Assembly: GCA_000320605.2 (NCBI GenBank)
Contig: KB445814.1
Location: 1-64,000 of the forward strand
Direction of reading: 5' to 3'
DNA from: Gelatoporia subvermispora B
Taxonomy: Eukaryota > Basidiomycota > Agaricomycetes > Polyporales > Gelatoporiaceae
DNA: 64,000 bases
Below are positions 1 through 11,651 of the stretch, piece after piece. The translations under genes and the position numbers were made by a program. Each line of letters opens with the position of its first letter. Within the stretch, counting starts at the first letter, position 1. The notes beneath the pieces were generated by a model, which was given only the letters and a program-made list of their open reading frames with translations, did no database searches and was not told the origin of the DNA.

Positions 1-744
1 TTCTTTGCAGCTGCACAAACTGGAATTGCCGCAGCTACTCGAGCGTGAACACCCCTCTGAGGCACTCAATTGCTACCATAATGGCTATCTTCCCGTAGCT
101 CATCGTGTGTGCTATAATTTCGTGTCGCTGTTTTGTGGCATCCCTTCAAAAGAGGTAATGTCGAAACACGGACAACATATCTCAATCTCATACTGCTACT
201 ATCACTGTTCGTGACTTCCAAATATATCAATATCTTCTCAATTACCCTCGTGCACCAAGTCGAATACAATTTGAACGTCTTTCAGCAGAAAAGTCGTCTA
301 AGACTGACCCGGGAGATATCGAGTAGTGTGCATCCGGAGAAGTATCAGATTTAGGACCAAATGCACTACGGATACGGCGCGCGCGGTTCTAAATGCTTTG
401 AAGGCCCGCTCGGCAGTTTAGAGCGGGCGCTAGGGCTGTAGATCCTTACGGAAAGTCATCCACTGAATCAGTCCTGTCCGGGCGGACGTGCGAGCGGAAA
501 CTCTGGGAAGAAGGGGAAGAACCAGGAACGGGAGCAAACGCGGTGCGATCTCTTGCGGTGTCCTTACCGAGTGCGGCTAGCACCATGCCAGTGGCTGGCG
601 TTTATTGCATGAAGGGGCCCACTGGTTCCGCCCTGCATTGCTGAGCCTATCAAATCGCCATGCGCTACCGATGTCATCCAGATGCTCAATGAAATAAGTT
701 GACCATCTACGAGCCCACACATCAGCCCCGCAATCTCCTCCCCC
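1..744. other. Left edge, no confident gene
   Basis: The window opens with a string that looks like a splice acceptor (tttgcag, positions 4-10) followed by an open frame to about 214. This could be the last exon of a gene lying outside the window. The encoded peptide is not recognisable and no further exon could be joined to it. The rest of the stretch is the upstream region of the amidase gene, and I see no repeat or RNA gene in it. Confidence 0.3.
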
Positions 745-2872
745 ATGTTCCTCTCGTACTTCGACCATCGCAGGGACTGGTGAGTACCCCTTGCCCATGA
801 CCCCTGTCGTACCACCCTAGCTGCGCACGCCCATTGCCTCCCTCTCTCCACCTCGCTCTTAGGGGTGTCCTTCCCCCGTCGCGTCTCAATACTGATAGTA
901 CCTCGTCCACTCCAGTGCTGTGAAGCGGGAGGAGCGGAAGGCGAAGTTCGACTACCTTCCACCTCTCTACTCCACGCCGACCACAGATGAGGACCGCAAG
1001 ATCCTCGCTCTCTCGCTAGAGAGAATCGTTTCGGAATGCAATGCAAGAAACTTCTCGCCGTCACGGATCATCAACGCGTATGGGCGACGCTGTATCCAAG
1101 CGCAGGTCGCGACAAACTGCCTCTCGGACATCATGTTCGATGAAGCGGAGTACACCTACTCGTACAAGAAATCGCTCTCAGGCGTCCCTATCAGTCTCAA
1201 GGATTGCGTCGATATTGCTGGGCATGACAGCACGATGGGATACTCCTGCAACGTCGGGCGTCCAAAGGCCTCGTCGGCACCTATCGTGCGTCTGCTTCAG
1301 GACGCCGGAGCGCTCATCATCGCAAAGACGACTGTGCCCACCGGATTGCTCTCCTTCGAGACGATCTCGGATCTTTTCGGGGAGACCACGAATCCTTACA
1401 ACCCTGCATTTTCTGCGGGAGCGTCGTCGGGCGGCGGGTCTGCACTGCTTGCTTACGGCGGGAGCGTTGTCGATATAGGCACGGACGTCGGCGGCAGCGT
1501 GCGTTTCCCCGCCGCATACTGCGGTTTGTACGCGGTGAAGAGCTCGATTGGCCGCTTCCCGGGGTATGGATGCGCCAGCAGCACGCCCGGAATGCAGGGC
1601 ACACCACCCGTCACGGCGCCGCTCGCGAGACGGCTCGAGGACCTCGCGCAGTTCTGGCGGCGGGTCGTGGACATGAAGCCGTGGGAATATGATCACTCAG
1701 TGCGTGTTCGCGTTCGATCCGCGGAGGTAGCGGTTTTGATTCACACGATCCCGATTGATAGTGTGTCCCGCTCCCTTGGCGGCCTGTCGACTTTGTCGTC
1801 GAGGAGAGGAAACCGAGGTGGGGTGTCATGTGGGATGATGGTGAGTGTCCATGTTGCTGCACCATCATGACAGTCAATGAACCAAGCTCTCTCCCTGCTT
1901 AGGTCTTATTCCTCCCACTCCCGCATGCGCCCGTGCACTGGCAGAAGTTGCTGATGTGCTTCGAAGGCAAGGGCACGAGGTTGTCGAATTGTAAGTCTAT
2001 TTTTCGACCTACATCACGTTCCTGCTTATGTCTGACATGTTCCAGTGTTCCTCCGAGCCCTCTCGATGGGTATAAGATTGGTTACCAACTCATCTTCTCA
2101 GATGGAGGTCAGTGATGGTCCGCCCGGCACTTATCCACTGTTCTAAAGAGCCTAATTGACAGCTGTCTCTGTCACCTCTCGACTGCGCACCTCCGAGTTC
2201 ATTAGCCCCGCGTTACGTACAGTGCGCACAATGCTCCTCTTCCCCCTTTTCGTCAAGATCATCTGGGCGTTCCTTCTCCGCATCCTGTCTCGCCCCTTCG
2301 GCCGCAACGAGGCGTGGGCGAGCCTTCTCGAGGGCTTCCACCCCAAGACCGTCTCCGAAGAACGCAACCTCATCTCGCAGCGCGAGTCGTACAGGGCGGC
2401 GTGGCACAGGGCATGGCAGGAACAGAATATCGACTTCGTGCTCACTGTCCCCCACGCTCTCCCGCCCATGCCGCGTGGCGGCTCGGCAACCGCGACGTTA
2501 GTCTCCGCTGAATACGCGTTCCTCCACAATGTCGTAAGTGCTCTGCCCCTGTTCTGATTCTTGGACGCGTTATGACGATGTGCCTCGCTTCGCCAGCTTG
2601 ATACCACCGCCGGGATTGTTCCGGTCACGTTCGTGGACAAGGCACGGGATGCGCTGCCACAAGACTTCCACGACTCGCCGGCATATCAGAACCTGAATGA
2701 CGTCGCGCGCGGCGTGTACTCGCTGTACGATGCGGATGCCATGCACGGCCTCCCGCTTGCCGTGCAGGTCGTCGGCCGCCGTTTCGAAGAAGAGAAGGTC
2801 TTGGAGGGTATGAAGGTAATCGAAGCGTCCTTGTACGCAGAAGGCAGAGGCTTCGTCCAGAAGGAATTCTAA
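745..2872 (+). CDS. Amidase (amidase-signature family), 7-exon model
   Basis: Predicted amide hydrolase of the amidase-signature family, resembling the fungal acetamidase/general amidase group. My model joins 745-779, 916-1699, 1762-1840, 1903-1990, 2046-2107, 2163-2533 and 2597-2872, giving 564 codons with every junction in frame and about the usual family length. The N-terminus reads MFLSYFDHRRD. The catalytic lysine lies in SLKDCVDIAG. The Gly/Ser-rich signature GASSGGGSALLAYGGSVVD is followed by GTDVGGSVRFPAAYCGLY, which carries the cis-serine and the nucleophile serine. The C-terminus has the usual family segment AMHGLPLAVQVVGRRFEEE. The first exon is only 35 nt; its ATG was chosen because it restores a typical start and keeps frame with exon 2, which has no ATG of its own. 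Substrate is unknown: acetamide, fatty amides or aryl amides are all possible. No obvious pathway partner is adjacent. Confidence 0.9.
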
Positions 2873-5863
2873 ATGATTTTTCGTGGCGTGTGGACGCTTC
2901 TTGAGTTATATCCTACAGCGTGGATCGTATAGTTGTCTCGCAGAAGCGTTACTTATTCTACGGTACCAACTTAGCCCCTCCAGTTGTCTTGGTCGTGGAT
3001 CGGATCGTCGGAACTAGATTATTGTATATGAGTATTCGGAGGAGTTTTCTGCATGTATAAGAATGTCTAGGTAGATCAGTTCGTGTGTGGCGGTGAGTTA
3101 GGGTCTTCGAAATGTATTAATGTCATACGATGTAACTTTGTTCGTCTACGGAGCTTATCTTGCAGGCGCAAACCAGAGATTCGCTACACCCAAGAATTCA
3201 GGTGATTGGTCAGGTGAGTAACATCTTGGGCACGAGAAGACGCCGAGTTTGAATGCCCGGTTCGCGTACATTTAGAGAGCTTATTCTCGGCTAACAACAG
3301 GGCCCGATGTCCTACAGGATCAATTCAATACGACGATTGGGCGAAGGACTCGGCCTGTCTCTCTTGTCATCTGGGGTAATGTCAAATTAGAGTTCCCGCT
3401 GACAGGACACGCCTATGCTATCGATCTGCACCAGAGCACCTGCACGTCGGGTGCGGCGGGCAGGGTCTCTGCCAATAGAGGTATGGCTCGGGCTGCACCC
3501 AGGCTCTCCAGAACTTGCATAATCGCAGGGCGCTCGGGCGGTCTCCCACGAACCGACAGGTCGCAATGGCGGAATCCCGTACATTCATGATGCACATCTG
3601 ACTTCCTCCGGATCGTCAGCACTAGTCGATAGCCGCGATGCTTAAGTTCGAAGAAGCGCTCTGTGGTATGCCGAAATCCCGATTTTTGATGGATCCTGCC
3701 TGCCACACGAAAATCATTTTAGTCAAAATGCCCAAACGAACCAAGGTCACTCATAGTTTTATAACTGCACATATGTAAGTCGCTGCAAACTGAGGAGAAC
3801 AAAGATCGACCCTGAATGATGATGTGCCTGTATTCTGTTAACGGTAGGTGTGACCCTGCCTAGCATGCTTGATGTTCTGTAGCGAGCCCACATTTTGGCC
3901 GGGAGATAGTGCGGTCTATATGCTAACTTGAGGCTCATGATTCGCCTCGAGATGGTTGGGCCGTACGGACGAATCTCAAGCTTGCAAACATTTAGCGACT
4001 TACTCACCCACGATCAACATAGAATCATGTTGTCCGCAATACTGCAATAATGCGAACTGTCTATTGGTATAAAATGAACATGCCAATCTTAGAATGGAGC
4101 GTGAGGTCAGGTTCCTGAAGTACCCTCGGAGCATAGAAGCAGGGGTTCTTGGAGCCATCAAGGCCGTTCTGTGGGATCGTAAGGCTGCAACCAATTGTAC
4201 CAGACCACCCTCGGAGTCAAATCGCGGGTAATTCCCTCTCCTGAAACAGTTCGAGCCTGGGGACTAGGTCAAGTGGGGGGTATTACATAGTCAGAATAGG
4301 ACATGAAGTCTACGAGGTCTTGACGGGATATTCGGGAAGGTTGCAATTGTCGCCGAATCACACTATCGGCAATGTGTGGCCAGAGAATGTCGATGCCTGT
4401 GATATCCTGGTCCAACACTATCGGCCTCCTCGAGCAGTGTGACACGCCTTTGGATGTACCTGCCAAGTACACGGTCCATTTTCTCCGCGCGACTGTGATA
4501 ATAGAGTACATCGGTGACCTCACGAAGGGTCCGAGCAAAGGCTGACTCCGATTCGAGTCCTATGCGAATAGCGGCAGAGCACCAACGAGCTTATTGAAAT
4601 TATAGGACTGCATTTCATTGCTTAGTGAAAGATATCAGAACGTGCTTGTCAATAGTAGACAAGTGGGTAAAGACAAACCCTCACATGGGTTCGACTGGTG
4701 TCCTTGTCATCGGTGTCCAGCATCGGCCGATCAGACGTGGATCGCTTTTCCAGAAGCCTGTTGAATTTCGAGTACTGAAGTACAGGTACCATGATCCGAA
4801 GGCCCCATGTCCTATGCGCGGCAAGTCGAAGCCAGAAAAGTACCGTTAGCACTTCCAAGTATGACTTGACACCCGACTAGAAGACAAAGCGACAAGGTTT
4901 AGTGCCTACAAAGGACATAAGTAGGTAAAAAGTTCATTCTGAGCAATCTATGCCAAGACTCGCAGCAACGACATTAGGAAAATGTTGAGAAAAGTTCGTG
5001 ACGACCAACAGACTCCAGAATAGTGGCAAAGCGCCACAGAACAACAGAGCTAGGTTACACCATCGGAAACTATGTCTACTACATTGGAGGTATTTGCTTC
5101 AACATTAGAAGAAATTAGGGTCATATGCTAGGGTCTCAAAGTGCGTTAAGAAGCTAGCTAGTATTACATGAATGATAGGACTGCCTTGGCAGTCTCAAGC
5201 CCTCTTCCTGGCCGACGCTCATATTACCACGCCACAATCGCGACCGTTACGTAAGGGGACAACAAACGTTCAACTTTTCATCGACCCTATGTTTCCAACG
5301 TCTCCCATCCGCCCGTTACACTGATTTTATTGGGAATGCCGCGCTCAAAGCAATATCTCATTGTTGAGCTTCTTACATCGTCCTGAAATTCCGTTACTGT
5401 GACGCCAGGCAAATCAGTATGAGTGCACCCTCATCTGGTGTTTGATCTCAGAAACGCGTAGCGCGGTCTGACCGCCCGGTGAGACCTCCTGACTATCGGG
5501 TGGGTTTTATATGGGAGTCTACGTCGCTGTAGTTTACCCAGTGTAAGCACCCTCAATCTACATCGTATCGTCCTGCTGGCTAAACTTGAATCTGGCAGAA
5601 TCTCTTAAATCCCAACTTTATGCGGGCTTGGCCTCTTGTGTCAAATCCTTTTCTACCCATGACCACTTCTCAAAACGCGTCATAACTTCTCTTGAACGTT
5701 GTTACAGATGTTCTTGGCATCGCAGGCTGATTCACTTTCCGTGAGCTGGACTTCGAACCGCCATAGGGAATTTCCAAATCTGGTAACCGACACTTATGTA
5801 AGATTCGGTTACTGGACATCTTATCAGATTATTTTGCTTCCTCTCGCACCACCCACCGTCAAG
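2873..5863. other. 3-kb stretch without a convincing gene
   Basis: Only short open frames occur, on both strands, and none joins into a plausible multi-exon gene. On the minus strand, 3413-3706 encodes a peptide with RPPERPAIMQVLESL. This faintly resembles the end of a kinase domain (the RP..xxVL-E-L pattern), so it may be a decayed kinase fragment. No terminal repeats or poly(A) tracts were seen. The last 500 bp are presumed upstream sequence of the acyltransferase gene. Confidence 0.5.
5821..5829 (-). promoter_or_regulatory. Iron-GATA (ATCWGATAA) motif
   Basis: The plus strand reads ttatcagat, so the minus strand reads ATCTGATAA. This is an exact match to the ATCWGATAA element known to be bound by fungal iron-responsive GATA repressors (SreA/Sre1/Urbs1 type). 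It ends 34 nt before the ATG of the siderophore-type acyltransferase. A 9-mer can occur by chance, but the position and the gene identity agree. Repression under iron-replete conditions is inferred. Confidence 0.5.
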
Positions 5864-7314
5864 ATGGAGAACGCCAGCCGTCGACTTCAAGCTGTTCAAC
5901 GGGCTCTCTCTCCGGAAGCTCAGTGGAAACGTGTACTCGAGCTTCCTGACGGCGCGAAGGTCGACGTAACATCCGAAGATGATGCAAAAGAACCAAGGAA
6001 GGTAGCCATAGATGGCGAGGTCGTCTGCCTCTATCGCACTCTTCCGCGCACCCTTTCTCTCGTCATCTCTGCGATCGGCACAGAATTCGAGCAGACCGCG
6101 GAACATGTGCCCAAGTTCTCGCTACTTGAGCTCTCTCCACCCTCGACGGTCGACGCCAGCAAAACGTCTGCTATCACTATCGCGGATCTCTGGGCCGTAC
6201 TGAGCGCTCTGCACACCCTCTTGCACACCCAAGAGACCATCCCGATCATCCTCTCGCCCTCGTTCAGCAACAACGAAGAGCTCGCGGAGTACCTCCTCCG
6301 GAGCGGTTTGGCCCGCCGACGTCATACACACCCGCTGGAGACTCAGACAGTGGTCAGTGAGCCGGAACTCTATCTTCTGCGCGCCACCTTCTGGCAGGGC
6401 GGTGGCACGACTGGCTGGCACCAGCGCGGTTGGCTACGCGACTCCCTCTCGCTCAGCGGGCGCAGCTTCTACCCGTCCGTGCAGTCATTCACAAGGACCT
6501 CCCTCGTTATCACATCGCACCCGCTGCGCCCAACGAAGCCGCACCCTGGCAAGGTAATTTACCGCAAGTACTGGCCTTCCATTGGGCAGACACTCGAATT
6601 CACGTCCTTCGACCTGGAGGGAAACGGTGAGGAGGTGAGCAAGCACCTGGCGGCGTTCAACCGATGGCACAACAGCGAGCGCGTCAACCGAGGCTGGGGA
6701 GAGGCCGGGCCGATCGAGAAGCACCGGCAGTACATCAAGGACTTGCTGGCGGACCCCGCGACAATTCCGCTTATGATGAGTTGGGACGGCGAGTTGATGG
6801 GATATGTGGAGTTCGTCTGGCTCAAGGTGAGCCGCTCCCGTCGCCGTCGGTGTCTAGATTAATTGATGGTCTGTAGGAGAATCACGTCGCTCAATATGTA
6901 CCTGAGGGAGCGAAGGACTGGGACCGTGGGTTCCACTGCCTTGTCGGCGAAGACAAGTTCCGCGGTCTCCATCGCTGTGTGTACATTCGTCGCTCCACTT
7001 TGAATGTGCTGCCTGACTCGGGAACTCTACAGCCAAAGCATGGATGAGTTCGATCCATCACTTCGCCTTCCTTTCCGACCCACGCACTGAGCGCGTGATT
7101 GGGGAGCCGAAGGCTAACAACCCGGGCATCATCAAGGTGTCTCTCGAGACAGGGATGCACATTATGACCGTGCGTAACTCTCCATTCGTCGGTGCCTTAA
7201 TACTGACGACTTCTTTGTGGCTCGCTGTAGACGTTCGACTTCCCGTATAAGCGCTCAGCTATGACGTGGAACCCTCGCGAGCGCTTCTTCAAGCTGGACA
7301 TGCTCGGCGAATGA
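5864..7314 (+). CDS. Siderophore biosynthesis acyltransferase, IucB/SidF-like
   Basis: Predicted acyl-CoA N-acyltransferase of the IucB/SidF/SidL group, which transfers an acyl group to N5-hydroxyornithine (or N6-hydroxylysine) in hydroxamate siderophore synthesis. The first exon (5864-6826) holds a variable N-terminal part and the family core: YWPSIGQTLEFTSFD, FNRWHNSERVNRGWGEAGP and MMSWDGELMGYVEF. Further exons give ENHVAQYVPEGAKDWDRGFH, WMSSIHHFAFLSDPRTERV (matching the family's W-SS--H--FL-DPRT segment) and the end TFDFPYKRSAMTWNPRERFF. Start at 5864 is preferred over the in-frame ATG at 5699, because the upstream part looks non-coding and contains the GATA motif. Neither a PTS1 C-terminus nor a proper PTS2 is seen, although RLQAVQRAL near the start is PTS2-like. 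No hydroxylase or NRPS gene is in the window. The acyl donor is unknown. Confidence 0.85.
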
Positions 7315-7568
7315 GAAATGCTCGTAGCCCTAGAATACGGAAGTGCTACTGTCGGGATTTCTTGCCGATCATACTTATTGGGTCATTTCATACCGGTCAC
7401 GCTCATACCCGACCAGGACAAAACATCACGCATACCACGCATGTACGGAATTGTCCCTCCAGTCAAAAATGGTTACATTCCATCCACTTCTCCATCCGTC
7501 CGAACACTTGTACAGTAGCGCACTACCAAAATGTCCCAATCCCTACCGGCCATACACTTGTACGCTTC

Positions 7569-10500
7569 TTATTGCTCCTGGACCGTCAAGAGGTGGTGGA
7601 GCTCCTTGAGCCGCACCTCCCACTTCTCGACATCCGCGAGCTTGCTTTCGAGGGAGACGATTTCCCGATCGATGCCCATGCGTTCCTCTGCGGTTCCGAT
7701 GCGCGATAGCGTCCAGCGGCCTGTACCGTCTCCGCTGAGCGTCAGTAATTGTGTGTGGTATCGCATCAAAGAGGGCCTATGAGTGAATAATTCGTCAGAT
7801 ATGCACAACGGAGTATTCGTTGTCTTCAGCTCACCGCAGTGAGATTGTAATCAGTGTAATACCGAGTAACTTGGCGTGCTCGTACATCCGGCCCTCGACA
7901 TCGCTCGAAACAGCACTCGTGCACTCTAGCGATATAGGAATGCATTAGCGCGGTTCCCTGAGATGTCGTGTAGCACCTACCGTCCAAGATTGCAAATTTC
8001 GGCTTATGGTAGAATACTCGGGCCATTCCCATCTGTCCGTGAGTGAGTTTCATGTACACGGGGTAGCTCTTCCGCGTCGACTTACTCGCTGCTTCTCGCC
8101 TCCACTCAACACGTCTCTCCATTCCTTGCGAGTGTGCCATCCGCCTTCTCGCGCAGGTAGATAGGCCAGATTGGCCGCCTCTAGAACCTCCATCAGATCC
8201 TCGGTCGTCTTGCCGGATTCCATGAACTCAGGGTAGGAGTGCGGGTAGATTACTCTGCAGAATCACAACCAACACCGTCAGCTCAGTCATGCATGCATGG
8301 GCTTCTCGACCGCTTACTGATCCAAGAGTGATCCGGTAACCATGTACGCCCTCTGCGGGACAACGAACACGCCTGTTCTCCCGCTCGGCCGCTTTACCTC
8401 GCCGCCGCCTTGGGCCGCCCAAAGACCCGCGAGGACCCGAGCCACAGCGGTCTTCCCGACTCCATTGCTCCCGGTAATCATGAGATGCTCGCCCTCGCGC
8501 AGCTCCAACGAGAGATCACGCACGAGGATCCACGATGGCGCAGCAGCGGAGTCGACGCTCAACTCGGAGCCGTTCGACGGCTCGCTGAATGCGGGAGGAG
8601 GAATGCCGACGTCCACGTGGGAGACCTCGATGCGATCTACATGCGCGTCGTCTGCGGAAGACGGGGGCGAAGGGAGGTTGTGTAGGGTCGAAAGAAGGGT
8701 GTACAGTCGAGTCGTCAAGCCGGCTAGCTCGAGGAGGTCCTTGTAGGCATACATGAGCCGGCCACCCGCATCGGCAAGAGAAATCAGTAGGCGACGAGAC
8801 GAAATGTAGGCTGAGCGACATAATTAGTACACAGGAATACAGAACCATTGTCACCACCCACTCTCAGTCCTGTTAGCGACCTCATTGCTGACAGCGGTAA
8901 TGCTAGCGGTCGGAATAGTTTGAACTGCGATGCTTCGTCGTCGCGTCAACAAGACGGGGATTGAGATCAGGCAGTATCCGATAGCACTCCAGAGGTACTT
9001 GATGACGAAATCCTCCGTCCATTCGTATGCGATGCGGATCTGCAAATATAGAAGTGTTAGGGCCGGGTGCTAGTGTGACAGAGAGGACGGTCGCAGAAGA
9101 ACTAAGGGAGTACCTTGTAGATAGAGTTAATGTGTTTGATAAGGCGCAAGTAGGCCCGCCACAATATGCTCCTCTCTCGTAAACCCCCGCCATAGAAGCT
9201 GCAGAAGATCGGTCAAGATATGACGAGTCGGATGTCGACCGCCACTTACGCCACTTCCTCGCTCTCTCGCCCCACCCGACCCATCCCGGCCCGGTATTCA
9301 CCTTCGAGCCGCGCTTCCACCGCCGCAAGACGTCCAAACGCAGGCGTCGCCGCCCGCAGGATTCGCGCCGTCAGATAGTAGTTGCCAAACAGCAGGATAG
9401 TGCCGCGGACGCCGAGGGTGCGCGAAAGCTGCGACGTGAAGAGCAGGAGGTCGAGGGACGGCTTGAGAACGTTGCCGCTGATAGAGCGCGGGAACGTCAG
9501 TGATGCTCATTGGCAATATTGCGGTCGCAGCAATGGAACTGCGGGCGTGACGTACTATATTGCGGAGAGCGAGTCGCAGAAGCCTGCGATGTCGGAAGTG
9601 ATGTAGTGGTCCACGCCCTCGAGGCCCCCCTCGAGCGCTACGCGGTAGTACCGCAAATCCGGCGCGGACGACATGTACAGGTCATGGGTGTAGCGTGTCA
9701 GGCGTGTTCGAAGGCGCAGGGAGAGCTTCGATTGCAGGTGCTTGATCTGGGAGTATCATCAGAATGGTTCGTGCCATATGTAGGATGCCCATACCATGGA
9801 GTTTGTGTATGTGCTCGGAATGGCGAGTGCGAACCAAAGTCCGAGGCCTTTCAGGAACCCTTTCCCATCGGCACTCACGAGATCCCGCACTATCCGTCCA
9901 TCAAGTCTTGCCACGCCAATGCTCAAGACTGTTCTGAGGACGAGGAAAAGCGAGTGCAATACGAGGATGATGGCTTCTTTCGAGTGCCAAGAAGGGAACG
10001 CGATGCGCAGGATGGCAAGAAGCTGCCGCAGAAATGGCTTGTCCAAGTTGGGCTTGTAAGATGCAGGAATCAGCGGGAATCGTTTGATGTTGGCCACAAA
10101 TTGTGCTTTCGGCGTCGGTTCTATCGTAACCTAAAGTGGACGGTACGTTTGTAAGCGTCCATTCCAGCAGGTTCAACATCGAAATCTGGGTGACGTGATA
10201 TAGGAATTTCTGACAAATGGAACAAAAATGACAAAGCCTCATTTCGCTACTCATCAAATGGTGATGAAATACCGAATACGATCGAGGGTCACCGTGATTA
10301 CGCCGGTATCAACGATACCGAGAAATGTTGCCACATCATGATACCACAAACAACAAGGCGTCAGGGCGGAGCCTATGCCTTGAACAGCATAATACACGCG
10401 AATGGGACTAGTCCCAACTTCTGTTACAGGCACAGCCAGAAAATTATAGGAGCTGTGGTACTCCGTGGCTCTGTTCTAGCCAAACCTCGGCGTCTGTTTC

Positions 10501-11071
10501 TGATTTGTGGCGAGTCTAACGTGAAATCAGAGAGGCATGCTATGTCAATTTGAGACGGTGCCCAAATCAAGGTATATCTGCCAAAGCCAACCATTCGCCA
10601 TATTCGCCATGGTCACGTATGGACTTAATCTGAGCATGCTAGATGAATGACTCAGCCAGACTGCAAGACTTCGGCAGATAACCCAGTAGCATGCCAGAAA
10701 TAGCCTCATCTACAAAGCAGTAACGCTATATTCTGCCAGCTTCCGATTATTAGAGCACTAGAGCGCATCACTACTCTCAGGAGCACCAGCCGAACAAAAC
10801 AGACGGAGGAGAGACGAACCTTGGACACGCCGGCTTTGTATGGCACCAAGAGCGTCTTGCGTCCATCCGGCTCAGTTCTATACACTTGTTGCAGTGCCTG
10901 CATGAGCTCCTCTTGTGTAAGGGTATTCCCGGCTGTTGCGGCTTTGAGCTTCTCTATGACTGATGCCGGAGCTCTCGACAGTCTTGACCGCAAGAGTAGA
11001 ACAGTGGCAAAGACAAGGAAAGCCGCATGTCTTTGGGGCGTTGAAGTAGCCAGAAGAGACTTGCTTGGCAT
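7569..11071 (-). CDS. Peroxisomal ABC half transporter (ABCD/PXA family)
   Basis: Half-size ABC transporter of subfamily D, which imports long-chain acyl-CoA into peroxisomes for beta-oxidation. The N-terminal exon (10820-11071) has a hydrophobic segment and the family's LLVPYKAGVSK. The next exons carry the transmembrane domain: DKPFLRQLLAILRIAFPSW, SLFLVLRTVLSIGVARLDG, and the loop YEWTEDFVIKYLWSAIGY. The nucleotide-binding domain shows Walker A GSNGVGKT (8449-8472), signature LSGGEKQR (8084-8104), Walker B FAILDECTSAVSSDVEG and switch region ITISLRPSLMRYHTQLLTL. It ends with the conserved TGRWTLSRIGTAEERMGID tail. There are at least nine exons. One intron, 10131-10819, is 689 nt against about 55 nt for the rest. 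It is convergent with the siderophore acyltransferase, separated by 254 bp. Confidence 0.9.
10131..10819 (-). other. Unusually long intron (689 nt) in the ABCD transporter
   Basis: The donor follows VSK (AAG|gttcgt) and the acceptor precedes VTIEPTPKAQF (tttag|GTTACG), so the coding frame is restored exactly as in the family. Other introns in this gene are about 50-70 nt. No open frame or clear terminal repeat is visible inside. A 12-bp palindrome (gggactagtccc) lies near 10404-10415. An old insertion is possible. Confidence 0.6.
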
Positions 11072-11651
11072 CTCTATTCGTGTAACTCAGAGATGTCGTA
11101 GTTCCAGTATGTCGTACATGAGCCGGTCGTGAAAGTTCTGATGCGAGCGCACGGAATACACCACTAGTAACAAACCGTGTCGTCGTTATAGGATAACCTC
11201 CGGCAGTTCTTGAATAGCCTTTGAAATATAGTATCACGAGAACCGAGACAAGAGATTGTAGTGGTCGAAGGTCAGAAGGAGAACGAAAGGATGCGGTGCA
11301 TGTTGACGGTACGTCCATGTGATTGCCGCCATCAGCCACCGACGCGATCAAGCGCCCGTGCCTCATATGAAAGACCGCGACAACTAATTTACAAGCGCTC
11401 TTGTACTTGTATCGCTGCAACCGTCACTGTCAGTTCTCTATCGAGGTAATCGCCTCTTCATTAACATTCTCGCGAATTTTGTTGCCTCGTACTTCTAACG
11501 TGTTCGGAACCGGCAACATTTTGACCAGTAGCGCACACTGGAGTGCGAAGTATGCAAATGGACGCCCTGAAACAACGTCTATGCCTTCCCGATGAAGAGG
11601 TTGACGAGGTATGGTCTATGACGGTCAAACGAACGGCAATTGGGCCCAAGA
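11072..11651. promoter_or_regulatory. Divergent intergenic region, ABC transporter / YBP-like gene
   Basis: This 580-bp stretch separates two divergently transcribed genes, so it should hold both promoters. Open frames inside are short and look non-coding. I could not identify a TATA box or specific factor sites with confidence. Confidence 0.4.
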
